Positions 1-6,081 of a DNA stretch of 7,636 nt are shown one piece after another. Numbering within the stretch: position 1 is the first letter of the stretch; every line of letters starts with the position of its first letter. The position numbers and the translations under genes are program-made. Source of the DNA: an uncultured Ruminococcus sp. (GTDB taxonomy: Bacteria; Bacillota; Clostridia; Lachnospirales; Lachnospiraceae); NCBI GenBank assembly GCA_900544395.1, contig UQVC01000062.1:1-7636 (forward strand), given 5' to 3'. Below the pieces are notes generated by a model. It saw nothing but the letters and a program-made list of their open reading frames with translations, had not been told where the DNA came from and did no database searches.

Positions 1-196
1 CATATCCAGGAAACATCTTTTTCTGACTTGCTTTCTGAACACCATTCTTTAATTCTACGACTTCCTGCATCGGAACTCTAACTTCAAGAATCTGGTCCTC
101 CAGGTGACGATTTTCAATTGTCTTATCAATGTTTGCTTTTACTTTGTTTTCATACCCGGAATACGTATGAACTACATACCATTTTGCATCTGACAT
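1..196 (-). CDS. nusG: Transcription termination/antitermination factor NusG, N-terminal part (runs off left edge)
   Basis: The first 65 codons are present, starting at the ATG at 196-194; the rest lies beyond the left edge. The protein opens MSDAKWYVVHTYSGYENKVK and ends in the window with KKMFPGY. Both stretches are typical of the NusG NGN domain: the WYVVHTYSGYE strand-turn and the FPGY segment near the RNA polymerase contact surface. NusG binds RNA polymerase, modulates pausing and Rho-dependent termination, and couples transcription to translation in the cytoplasm. An AAAGGTG ribosome binding site at 202-208 supports the start. It lies 26 bp after secE in the conserved secE-nusG order and is presumably transcribed with rpmG and secE from the promoter at 709-737. 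Identification is confident. The C-terminal KOW domain cannot be seen. Confidence 0.96.
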   Translation of the reverse strand, partial: MSDAKWYVVHTYSGYENKVKANIDKTIENRHLEDQILEVRVPMQEVVELKNGVQKASQKKMFPGY

Positions 197-222
197 AAAA
201 TCACCTTTCCGCTTTCGACCAG

Positions 223-432
223 CTATTTCACCAGGAAATCAATTCCGTATCGCATCAGCACATCGATAACAGAAATCAATACTCCCAGCAGCACAGAAAC
301 TGTTACAACTGCAGCAGTCTGCTTTGCAAGAGTGTTCTTATCCGGCCAGATAATTTTTTTAAATTCGGCCTTCATTCCTTTAAACCAGCTTGACTTCTGA
401 GCTTTTTCTGCTTTTTCTGTCTTTCCACTCAT
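223..432 (-). CDS. secE: Preprotein translocase subunit SecE
   Basis: This is a 69-residue single-span SecE of the short Gram-positive type. It is the small subunit that clamps the SecY channel in the cytoplasmic membrane. A Lys-rich cytoplasmic N-terminus is followed by the amphipathic SecE signature around residues 16-40 (WFKGMKAEFKKIIWP, then DKNTLAKQT), and one hydrophobic span at about residues 40-60. I chose the ATG at 432-430 because a GGAAGG site lies about 8 bp upstream. The frame stays open to a TTG at 450, but that codon overlaps the ribosome binding site and would add only MEGSGC. The gene sits between rpmG and nusG with gaps of 21 and 26 bp, a common bacterial gene order, so it is almost certainly co-transcribed with them. 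Confidence 0.96.
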   Translation of the reverse strand: MSGKTEKAEKAQKSSWFKGMKAEFKKIIWPDKNTLAKQTAAVVTVSVLLGVLISVIDVLMRYGIDFLVK

Positions 433-453
433 ACATCCACTTCCTTCCAACGA

Positions 454-603
454 TTATTTCGTTTCTTTGTGCAGTGTGTGTGATTTACAGAATTTGCAGT
501 ATTTCTTTGTTTCCATACGGTCCGGATGTGTTTTCTTATCCTTTGTCATGTTGTAGTTACGATTTTTACATTCCGTACATTCCAATGTGATTCTTGTGCG
601 CAC
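454..603 (-). CDS. rpmG: 50S ribosomal protein L33 (zinc-binding form)
   Basis: This small gene encodes 49 residues, read MRTRITLECTECKNRNY at the start and SHTLHKETK at the end. It matches bacterial L33, a small protein of the large ribosomal subunit near the E site. Two CxxC pairs (Cys9/Cys12 and Cys36/Cys39) form a zinc ribbon, so this is the Zn-binding 'C+' form rather than the Cys-free paralogue made under zinc limitation. The start is GTG at 603-601, preceded by AGGTGG at 609-614 with 5-bp spacing. The non-ATG start and short length make it easy to miss. It is the first gene of the rpmG-secE-nusG unit, with a leader of about 100 nt from the promoter at 709-737. Identification is secure. 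Confidence 0.96.
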   Translation of the reverse strand: MRTRITLECTECKNRNYNMTKDKKTHPDRMETKKYCKFCKSHTLHKETK

Positions 604-708
604 AACTTCCACCTCGCTTTTTATTTACTTTTTACATGTTACTTTGATGGCTGCGACCCCATCTAAATTTAGGCATAAAAAAAAAGACCTACTTCCATTC
701 GCCAGAAA

Positions 709-737
709 ATTGTATCATATCGCTATAGGGAAGTCAA
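709..737 (-). promoter_or_regulatory. Sigma-A promoter of rpmG-secE-nusG
   Basis: On the minus strand, TTGACT (737-732) and TACAAT (714-709) are separated by exactly 17 bp. This is one mismatch from consensus in each hexamer. Transcription would start near 702, giving a leader of about 100 nt before the GTG of rpmG. The DNA just upstream of the -35 box (about 745-800) is rich in A-tracts and could act as an UP element, as expected for a strongly expressed ribosomal gene. The call rests on sequence match only. Confidence 0.75.
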
Positions 738-751
738 GGTGTTTCTTATGG

Positions 752-773
752 ACTCTTTAAAAACTCTTTAAAA
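752..773. repeat. Exact 11-bp tandem repeat (ACTCTTTAAAA x2)
   Basis: ACTCTTTAAAA occurs twice head to tail, at 752-762 and 763-773, followed by more A residues. The period is close to one helical turn, so both copies face the same side of the DNA. It lies 15 bp upstream of the rpmG -35 box and about 115 bp before the oxidoreductase start. It could be part of an UP element or a binding site, or a chance slippage product in A/T-rich DNA. Confidence 0.6.
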
Positions 774-887
774 AAAGAAAATGAAAATATAAAAATTTTT
801 TCGGAAAATAAAGTAAGTTTTTTCCTCTTCTCCCTGTTATTCTGTAACCAGATCACACAGCAATTTATTTTATGGAGGTTTTACACT

Positions 888-1973
888 ATGAATAAAGTAT
901 ATCGACTTGGAATTCTCGGACTTGGAGAAGGACGCAGCGTCATTTCTGCTGCATTAAGCAGTCCTCATTGGGAGATTGGCAATATTTGTGACCTAAACGA
1001 ATCACTCTGTCAACAGCGTTGTGAAGAATTTGGTATCACAAATTACACGACCCGTTACGAAGATCTGCTCAACGATCCCGAAATTGATGTCATTGGAATC
1101 TATACACCAGATCAGCTTCATTCTCTTCACATCCGCATGGCTCTGCTGGCAGGAAAAGATGTCATCTGTACCAAACCACTCATGACTTCTCTGGAAGATG
1201 CCAATGAACTTCTGGCTCTGCAAAAAAAATCTGGCCACCATGTATTTATCGGGCAGAGTTCCCGCTATTTCGAACCTACCAGACGCCAGCGAAAAGATTT
1301 TGAAGCCGGAAAGCACGGAGATCTGGTCACACTGGAAACTCATTATATCAGTGATTCTCGTTGGTTTTTGGAACGTACATGGAGCAGAAGCAGAGGATTT
1401 TCATGGATGTATAATTTCATGATCCATGCAGTTGACCTGGCTGCCTGGTATCTCCCGGATATCGAGGAAGTATATGGAGTTGGCGTTACCAGCCAGAACA
1501 CAAAAGACTATCAGCTGTCTGTACCTGACACTATGAAATTCATCTTAAAAGATACGTCTGGTATCTGCGCCAGCGTCAGCGGTGTGTATGCGGAACCAAC
1601 ACTTGGTTCCTGTGTGGAACAATCCATCAGCTGTACGTTAAGAGGTACAGAAGGAATCAGCCGTGCTGGATATCCACATCTAAAATATGAAACTAATTTT
1701 GCTCCAGTCCAAAAAACCGCTGTCATACATGATTATTCCGACATGGTGGATTACTATTTCCGTTTCGAAGGCTGGACACACCACGCCGGAGAATACCAGA
1801 ATTATATGGAAGAGTTTGCCCTTTGTCTGGATCAGGGAATCACGCCAAAACCAGATTTAAAAGAAGGAATCCATACACTGGCAATCATGGAAGCAATGGA
1901 AAAGAGCATCGAAACTGGAAATGTAATCAGGGTCTCTGATATTCTAAGCGCACACAATATTTCTTTAGACTAA
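888..1973 (+). CDS. Gfo/Idh/MocA-family NAD(P)-dependent oxidoreductase, substrate unknown
   Basis: This 361-residue protein has the usual length of the family, whose members oxidise or reduce sugars, inositols and related polyols in the cytoplasm. The N-terminal Rossmann fold begins YRLGILGLGEGRS (residues 5-17), a variant of GxGxxG. Asp35 ends the second strand, at the place that usually selects NAD(H). YTPDQLH (72-78) matches the family's TPxxxH segment, and ICTKPL (93-98) is the EKP motif with Thr in place of Glu, keeping the catalytic Lys96. The C-terminal alpha/beta domain carries the family's active-site His as H180 in YNFMIHAVDL. The position four residues before it, usually Asp, is Asn176. 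The start has GGAGG 9 bp upstream. The gene stands alone, convergent with the GH95 operon and sharing its terminator. The family call is firm; the substrate cannot be read from sequence, and a role in processing sugars from the neighbouring operon is only a guess. Confidence 0.9.
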   Translation: MNKVYRLGILGLGEGRSVISAALSSPHWEIGNICDLNESLCQQRCEEFGITNYTTRYEDLLNDPEIDVIGIYTPDQLHSLHIRMALLAGKDVICTKPLMTSLEDANELLALQKKSGHHVFIGQSSRYFEPTRRQRKDFEAGKHGDLVTLETHYISDSRWFLERTWSRSRGFSWMYNFMIHAVDLAAWYLPDIEEVYGVGVTSQNTKDYQLSVPDTMKFILKDTSGICASVSGVYAEPTLGSCVEQSISCTLRGTEGISRAGYPHLKYETNFAPVQKTAVIHDYSDMVDYYFRFEGWTHHAGEYQNYMEEFALCLDQGITPKPDLKEGIHTLAIMEAMEKSIETGNVIRVSDILSAHNISLD

Positions 1974-1975
1974 AA

Positions 1976-2021
1976 AATATACCGCTTCTGCATCCCATCC
2001 AAGATACAGAAGCGGTATGTT
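1976..2021. terminator. Bidirectional hairpin terminator between convergent genes
   Basis: ATACCGCTTCTG (1979-1990) and CAGAAGCGGTAT (2007-2018) form a perfect 12-bp stem with a 16-nt loop, extendable by A/T and G/U pairs to 1976-2021. Read on the minus strand, the stem is followed by six T (1977-1972), a good intrinsic terminator for the GH95 operon. Read on the plus strand, the tail GTTATTCTTTG is less uniform but still U-rich. The hairpin therefore probably ends the oxidoreductase transcript too. It starts just after the plus-strand TAA and touches the minus-strand TAA. Confidence 0.88.
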
Positions 2022-4257
2022 ATTCTTTGAAAAAATCACTCATTGTAATCATTGTTTCTTTTTCCGCCATCACATGACAGCTTTCATTCCCCAGGCATAC
2101 AACTACTTTCTGCGGTGTACTGCTCTTCAAAACAGCTCTTTGGAAGACTCCTTCCCTCCACTCCAGATCAATCTCTAAATTTCCCCTTGCATGGAACGAG
2201 GAAATTTTTCCATTTCTCCACGCTTTCGGCAGCGCCGGCAACAATCGGATCCGATCTCGATGACTTTGTATCAGCATTTCTCCAATACAACTGCAAAGCC
2301 CCGTATTTCCATCCAGTTCATACACATGGTCAAAGGCTGCTGCCCCTCTTGTCGGCGGATGGTATACCATGAAGTTCGGTTCCAGCAGATGCTCCAGCAT
2401 ATGACAGATATGCGCATATGCCTTCTCTCCATTTTGAAGCCGCGCCTCATACAACATCAGCATCGACCGCGCCCATCCTGTATCTTCCCAATTTTCAGGC
2501 GGTGTCATTTTTCTTTGCAAGGTCTTTTCTGCCGCTTCGCATAAATCCGGCGTCTCTTCCGGGGTAATCTGTGCAAATGGAAACAGCCCAAGCAAATGAC
2601 TGGTATGCCGATGCTGTGGATCTGCTTCCGGAAGATCGTGATCCCATTCCGCAATACATCCATTTTCCATAACCCGGTACGGAAGCAGCTTTTCACAAAT
2701 TTTCTCATTTTTTTCATACATCTCTTTTTTGGGTATTCCCAAAATATTTGATGCTTTCTTATAAATAGAGAATAATTCCCGTATCATTAAAATTTCATAA
2801 GTACAGCCAGAACTGATTTGTCTTGCATTCCCATTATATAGGAAACTATTTTCCGGAGAAATGGACGGCCCACAGGTATACTCCCCTGAATCTTTCTGAT
2901 ACACATACTCCAGGAAAAACTCCGCAGACTCCTCAATCAGCGGAAACACCCTTTGAAGGAACGCTCGATCCTGAGTATAAAGATAATGCTCCCAGATATG
3001 TGTCAAAATCCATACTCCGCCTGTTGGACAAGGCGCAATCGGAGACGCCCAGTAAGGTGCTGCATATCCCCAGGCATTTGACACGATTTCGCCGACCCAG
3101 CCTTGCATTCCATAAGAAAGGCGGGCAGTTTTTCTCCCTTCTGGTATCAGTCTTTCTTCGATCCAGCGGTATAATGGCTCTGTCACAAATCCCATACCGG
3201 AAAATTCAGCCGGCCAGTAATTCATCTGCGTATTGATATCAAGATGCATATCACATGTCCATCCAATACGGCAGGCTACGTTGTCATTCCAGATCCCCTG
3301 CAAGTGTGTCGGAAGCTTGGAGTCTTCCCGAGATGAGCAAAACAGCAGATATCGCCCATACTGAAACATCAACGGAATTTCTCCGGAAATGGAATCTGTT
3401 CCTTCGATTTCCAGTTTGGTTCCCTCTGTCAAAAGCTTCATATCCTCTTCATGACTTCTCACCACCTCTGGCAGTCCTTTTTGTACTGCATTCTCACAAC
3501 GTTCCAGCGCTGTTTGATAGGTACAGATTTCCGGACAATCCCTGTCTTCAAAATTGGTTTCCATCGTAAGATAAATCTGTACATCGGTACAATCTCTGAT
3601 CCACAATCCGCTCTTTTTCCATTCGGTGATCCCATCTGTCACAACTTTCAGGGCACCCTCCAGGTGAACTCCACATTTCTGGTCACAGTGCAGCGTTTCC
3701 AATGCATCCGCAAAAAAACGAATCCCATCCTCTTCCAGTTTCATTCCGCCTTCCTGATTATATGGCTCAAACCAGAGTTTTACATCCGTTTTACAACTGC
3801 ATTCCACAGAAATCAGCAAGACTTTATCTGGATGAGAAGTGCGGATTTCCTCAAAAATCCGCACTTCTTCGTTTTCTCGTAAAACCCACGCCTTCCCGGT
3901 CTCCAGTTCCAGTCCTCTTTCATATTTTTGCACTGTGTCTTCTATTCCATATTTTACATACAACTTTCCGGTGGGCAAATGCGTCCCATAGTTTTCCCGT
4001 CTTCCGATAAACTGCTCTGCTTCCCGATGTACCAGATTGTAATCTCCCATCTGCTCTGCTTTGCGCATCCTTTGGAACGCCTCTGCCGCACCTTCCTGAT
4101 TGGCAGCCTCCTCCACCTCACCACTATAAAATGTATGCTCTGTCAAATCGATTTCTTCACAGTTTACACCACCATACACCATCGCGCCAATCTGTCCGTT
4201 TCCAAGCGGGAGCGCCTCTCCCCAGCGCAATGCCGGTTTTTCATACACAAGTCTCAT
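2020..4257 (-). CDS. Glycoside hydrolase family 95 enzyme, probable cytoplasmic alpha-L-fucosidase
   Basis: This 745-residue protein has no signal peptide, so it should act in the cytoplasm on imported sugar. GH95 landmarks appear in order. They are WGEALPLGNGQIGAMVYGG (12-30), TFYSG (42-46), YGRYLLFCSSR (300-310), LPTHLQGIWN (315-324), DMHLDINTQMNYWPAE (336-351), GGVWILTHIWEHY (413-425), GPSISPENSF (463-472), IAEW (535-538), HRHTSHLLGLFP (549-560), HPP (633-635), ELDGNTG (647-653) and LLPALPKAW (672-680). By alignment from memory to Bifidobacterium AfcA, Glu537 is the general acid, Asn342 the water-activating Asn, Asp649 its partner and His338 the fucose-pocket His. Asp340 replaces the first Asn of the NxN pair. 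Family enzymes are inverting alpha-1,2-L-fucosidases, with some alpha-L-galactosidases. The start is ATG at 4257, with AAGGAAG (4265-4271) overlapping the permease stop codon, so it is last in the operon and translationally linked. The family call is strong; L-fucose specificity is likely but untested. Confidence 0.9.
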   Translation of the reverse strand: MRLVYEKPALRWGEALPLGNGQIGAMVYGGVNCEEIDLTEHTFYSGEVEEAANQEGAAEAFQRMRKAEQMGDYNLVHREAEQFIGRRENYGTHLPTGKLYVKYGIEDTVQKYERGLELETGKAWVLRENEEVRIFEEIRTSHPDKVLLISVECSCKTDVKLWFEPYNQEGGMKLEEDGIRFFADALETLHCDQKCGVHLEGALKVVTDGITEWKKSGLWIRDCTDVQIYLTMETNFEDRDCPEICTYQTALERCENAVQKGLPEVVRSHEEDMKLLTEGTKLEIEGTDSISGEIPLMFQYGRYLLFCSSREDSKLPTHLQGIWNDNVACRIGWTCDMHLDINTQMNYWPAEFSGMGFVTEPLYRWIEERLIPEGRKTARLSYGMQGWVGEIVSNAWGYAAPYWASPIAPCPTGGVWILTHIWEHYLYTQDRAFLQRVFPLIEESAEFFLEYVYQKDSGEYTCGPSISPENSFLYNGNARQISSGCTYEILMIRELFSIYKKASNILGIPKKEMYEKNEKICEKLLPYRVMENGCIAEWDHDLPEADPQHRHTSHLLGLFPFAQITPEETPDLCEAAEKTLQRKMTPPENWEDTGWARSMLMLYEARLQNGEKAYAHICHMLEHLLEPNFMVYHPPTRGAAAFDHVYELDGNTGLCSCIGEMLIQSHRDRIRLLPALPKAWRNGKISSFHARGNLEIDLEWREGVFQRAVLKSSTPQKVVVCLGNESCHVMAEKETMITMSDFFKE
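3835..3868. repeat. Perfect 14-bp inverted repeat inside the GH95 gene
   Basis: The arms 3835-3848 (AGAAGTGCGGATTT) and 3855-3868 (AAATCCGCACTTCT) are exact reverse complements separated by 6 nt. In the mRNA this is a strong stem-loop about 390 nt into the GH95 coding sequence, spanning residues 130-141 (EEVRIFEEIRTS). No T-run follows on the coding strand, so it is not an ordinary terminator. Its role, if any, is unknown. Confidence 0.9.
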
Positions 4258-4269
4258 ATACTTACTTCC

Positions 4270-5088
4270 TTATTCCTTTACACCGCCGGATGTCATTCCG
4301 CCGATAATATATTTCTGACCAATCAGGTATACAACAATAACCGGAATACAGGTCAGAACAATATCCGCAAACACGAAATGCCACCAGTTTTTATTTTTTC
4401 CGAAAAATTGATATACCGCCATTGTCATTGGATACATTTTACTTGAATTTGACAAATACAACGGCGTTAAAAAGTCACTCCAGATTCCCATAAACTGTAA
4501 GATAAAACAGGTCACGATCGTCGGCTTCATCAATGGCGCTACCACTTTAAAAAACAAAGACAGCGGTCCACATCCATCTATGATCGCGGCTTCATCCAGC
4601 TCGACCGGAATCGAAGAAATAAAATTCCGTATTGTAAAAATACAGAATGGGATCATGGAACTGATAAATGCAATAATGATCCCCGGCTTTGTATTGGCCA
4701 GATTGAAGGTCTGAAGCACTTTTACCAGCGTTACATAGTTAATCGGGAAAAACAGTCCACAGATGACAAAATAATATAAAAAGTTGTTAATCTTTGTTTT
4801 GTTTCTTGCCATAACAAATGCTGCCATCGCACATCCCAATACTCCGATTGTGGTGGAAATCCCTGCATAGGTCAAAGAATTCACAAATCCCTGTACCAGA
4901 TTTGCTTCATCGATCACTTCCAGATATGTTTCAAAATGCCATTCTGTCGGAAGGGCAAGACTCATTCTGGCTGCTTCTGCCTTTGGTTTCAGAGAGTTGA
5001 TAAACACCATATAAAACGGAAGAATTACAACGATACAAAGGCTGATACATACCAGGTGCTTCAAAACATTACTCACTGTCTTTTTCAT
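4270..5088 (-). CDS. Sugar ABC transporter permease, CUT1 family, MalG-like
   Basis: This 272-residue integral membrane protein is one of the two channel subunits of a carbohydrate importer. A hydrophobic span at about 11-31 is followed by further spans in the region 70-260, fitting the usual six of MalG-type permeases. The ATPase-coupling EAA loop is at about 163-188, with core ELDEAAIIDGCG and then PLMKP. The C-terminal QKYIIGGMTSGGVK (258-271) is characteristic of the MalG side of CUT1 systems. Its ATG directly follows the TAA of the preceding permease gene (TAAATG). Its ribosome binding site AGAGGTG lies inside that gene's last codons, so translation is probably coupled. The GH95 gene follows after 12 bp. 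No ATPase gene is present here; many Firmicutes CUT1 systems use a shared MsmK/MsiK-type ATPase encoded elsewhere. Confidence 0.94.
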   Translation of the reverse strand: MKKTVSNVLKHLVCISLCIVVILPFYMVFINSLKPKAEAARMSLALPTEWHFETYLEVIDEANLVQGFVNSLTYAGISTTIGVLGCAMAAFVMARNKTKINNFLYYFVICGLFFPINYVTLVKVLQTFNLANTKPGIIIAFISSMIPFCIFTIRNFISSIPVELDEAAIIDGCGPLSLFFKVVAPLMKPTIVTCFILQFMGIWSDFLTPLYLSNSSKMYPMTMAVYQFFGKNKNWWHFVFADIVLTCIPVIVVYLIGQKYIIGGMTSGGVKE

Positions 5089-5970
5089 TTACTGCTGCAC
5101 CTCTCTCTTACTCATTATTCTAACTACCGCAATTCCGATTACTGCCGTGATCAACAGAAGAATTGCATTTAATGCTGTAGACATTCCATAATTACCTGTC
5201 GAATATAACTGGAATGAATAGGTTGTCAACACTTCTGTCGCATGTCCCGGACCACCGTTTGTCAATACGTATACGATATCGAACACTTTCAGACCATATG
5301 TAATACCAAATACGAGATTGATCATCACTGCTCCTGAAAGCATTGGAAGCGTAATGTATCTCAGACGCTGCCAGAAATTGGCTCCATCAATTTTGGCTGC
5401 TTCATATAATGATTTTGGAATCGTCTGCAATCCCGCCAGGAAAATCGTCATACAGTATCCGATACCTCTCCATGCATCCACCCCAAAAATTGATTTCCAT
5501 ACAACATCCAGATCAGAAAGCCATTTCTGTTGTAAAAATTCAAGATTTAAAGCTTCCAGCACATTGTTCAGAAGTCCGTGGTCAAAGTTAAAAATACTTT
5601 TGAACACAATTCCGATAATTACAAATGGCAAAATCGAAGGCAGATACAAAATGGTTCGGTAGATCCCTTTTCCTCTCAGCCCTTCCTGCAGCATCACTGC
5701 CAGGAGCAGCGCCGGGATCAGTTTCACAATATTGGAAACAACCGTAAACATCAGCGTATGAAGGATTCCCGCTGCATAATCGGTATCTGATGTAAAAATT
5801 TCAATATAATTTTTCAGTCCTACAAAATGGGTTCCGTCAATCGCACTTCTGGAACTCCAGTCTGTGAACGAATATCCCACTCCCAAAAGGCTGGGAGCCA
5901 GGAAAAAGCAAATATAAAACAGCAACGGTATTACCAAAAACCACCATGGATATATTTTTTTCTTTTTCAC
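5089..5970 (-). CDS. Sugar ABC transporter permease, CUT1 family, MalF/UgpA-like
   Basis: This 293-residue membrane protein is the partner permease. After the basic start KKKKIYPWW comes a first span at about 9-33, then the conserved periplasm-side stretch VGLKNYIEIF (50-59). Further spans follow. The EAA loop is at 187-211 (SLYEAAKIDGANFWQRL and then TLPML). TNGGPGHATEVL (237-248), a common MalF/UgpA-type motif, precedes the last span. The start codon is GTG at 5970-5968, with GGTGA 5 bp before it; the nearest upstream ATG in that region runs into a stop within a few codons. The gene is separated from the binding-protein gene by 111 bp that hold a stem-loop (5998-6042), and it abuts the next permease gene with no gap. 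The call is secure; the substrate is inferred only from the operon. Confidence 0.94.
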   Translation of the reverse strand: MKKKKIYPWWFLVIPLLFYICFFLAPSLLGVGYSFTDWSSRSAIDGTHFVGLKNYIEIFTSDTDYAAGILHTLMFTVVSNIVKLIPALLLAVMLQEGLRGKGIYRTILYLPSILPFVIIGIVFKSIFNFDHGLLNNVLEALNLEFLQQKWLSDLDVVWKSIFGVDAWRGIGYCMTIFLAGLQTIPKSLYEAAKIDGANFWQRLRYITLPMLSGAVMINLVFGITYGLKVFDIVYVLTNGGPGHATEVLTTYSFQLYSTGNYGMSTALNAILLLITAVIGIAVVRIMSKREVQQ

Positions 5971-5997
5971 GGTATCACCACTTTCTCTTCATATAAT

Positions 5998-6042
5998 AAT
6001 GCCATATTTTGCTTCCATTCCCAGTGAACAAAATATGGCATT
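5998..6042. promoter_or_regulatory. Intercistronic stem-loop between binding-protein and permease genes
   Basis: The arms 5998-6011 (AATGCCATATTTTG) and 6029-6042 (CAAAATATGGCATT) are exact reverse complements of 14 bp around a 17-nt loop. It lies 40 nt after the binding-protein stop and about 28 nt before the permease start. On the transcribed strand it is followed by ATTATATG, not a T-run. It therefore looks like an mRNA-stabilising or partial-attenuation structure rather than a full terminator. Such elements commonly let the binding protein be made in excess over its permeases. Confidence 0.7.
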
Positions 6043-6081
6043 CTACTTTCACTCTTCTAAATATTCTTCCGTTTTATCTGG

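Larger units (their letters stand above)
604..887. other. Divergent intergenic region between rpmG and the oxidoreductase gene
   Basis: These 284 bp hold no credible gene. They contain the rpmG promoter (709-737), a run of nine A at 677-685 (T on the transcribed minus strand, within the rpmG leader), an 11-bp tandem repeat (752-773) and an A/T-rich stretch to about 825. The upstream region of the plus-strand gene follows, with its ribosome binding site GGAGG at 874-878, 9 bp before the ATG. A weak extended -10 candidate for that gene is TGTTATTCT at 835-843. It has no recognisable -35 box, so I do not list it as a promoter. No classical catabolite-response element was recognised by eye. Confidence 0.7.

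Noticed and set aside
433..450. Upstream TTG start for secE
   Set aside because: It overlaps the ribosome binding site that serves the ATG at 432, and the added residues MEGSGC do not belong to the SecE N-terminus.
433..453. Possible tRNA-Trp gene, often found near secE in Clostridia
   Set aside because: The gap between rpmG and secE is only 21 bp, too short for a tRNA, and no cloverleaf was seen elsewhere.
669..698. Nine-codon leader peptide (MEVGLFFYA) in the rpmG 5' region, minus strand
   Set aside because: It has no ribosome binding site, starts only a few bases after the expected transcription start, and owes its content to a run of nine T; no attenuator-like hairpin was recognised near it.
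1002..1343. 113-codon minus-strand open frame opposite the oxidoreductase gene
   Set aside because: It is a shadow of the oxidoreductase coding sequence, with no family features or start signals.
1592..1652. Two short hairpins in the oxidoreductase gene (8-bp and 6-bp stems)
   Set aside because: They are short, inside coding sequence and within what chance allows; neither has a T-run.
2408..2419. 12-bp palindrome ATATGCGCATAT inside the GH95 gene
   Set aside because: It lies in coding sequence for AYAHI, with no loop and no second copy, so there is no support for a binding site.
2052..4446. Several 100-170-codon open frames on the plus strand across the GH95 and permease genes
   Set aside because: They are antisense to well-supported genes, lack good ribosome binding sites, and their translations show no recognisable domain.
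5880..5897. 6-bp stem CTCCCA/TGGGAG in the MalF-like permease gene
   Set aside because: It is short and lies within coding sequence for LLGVG; likely chance.
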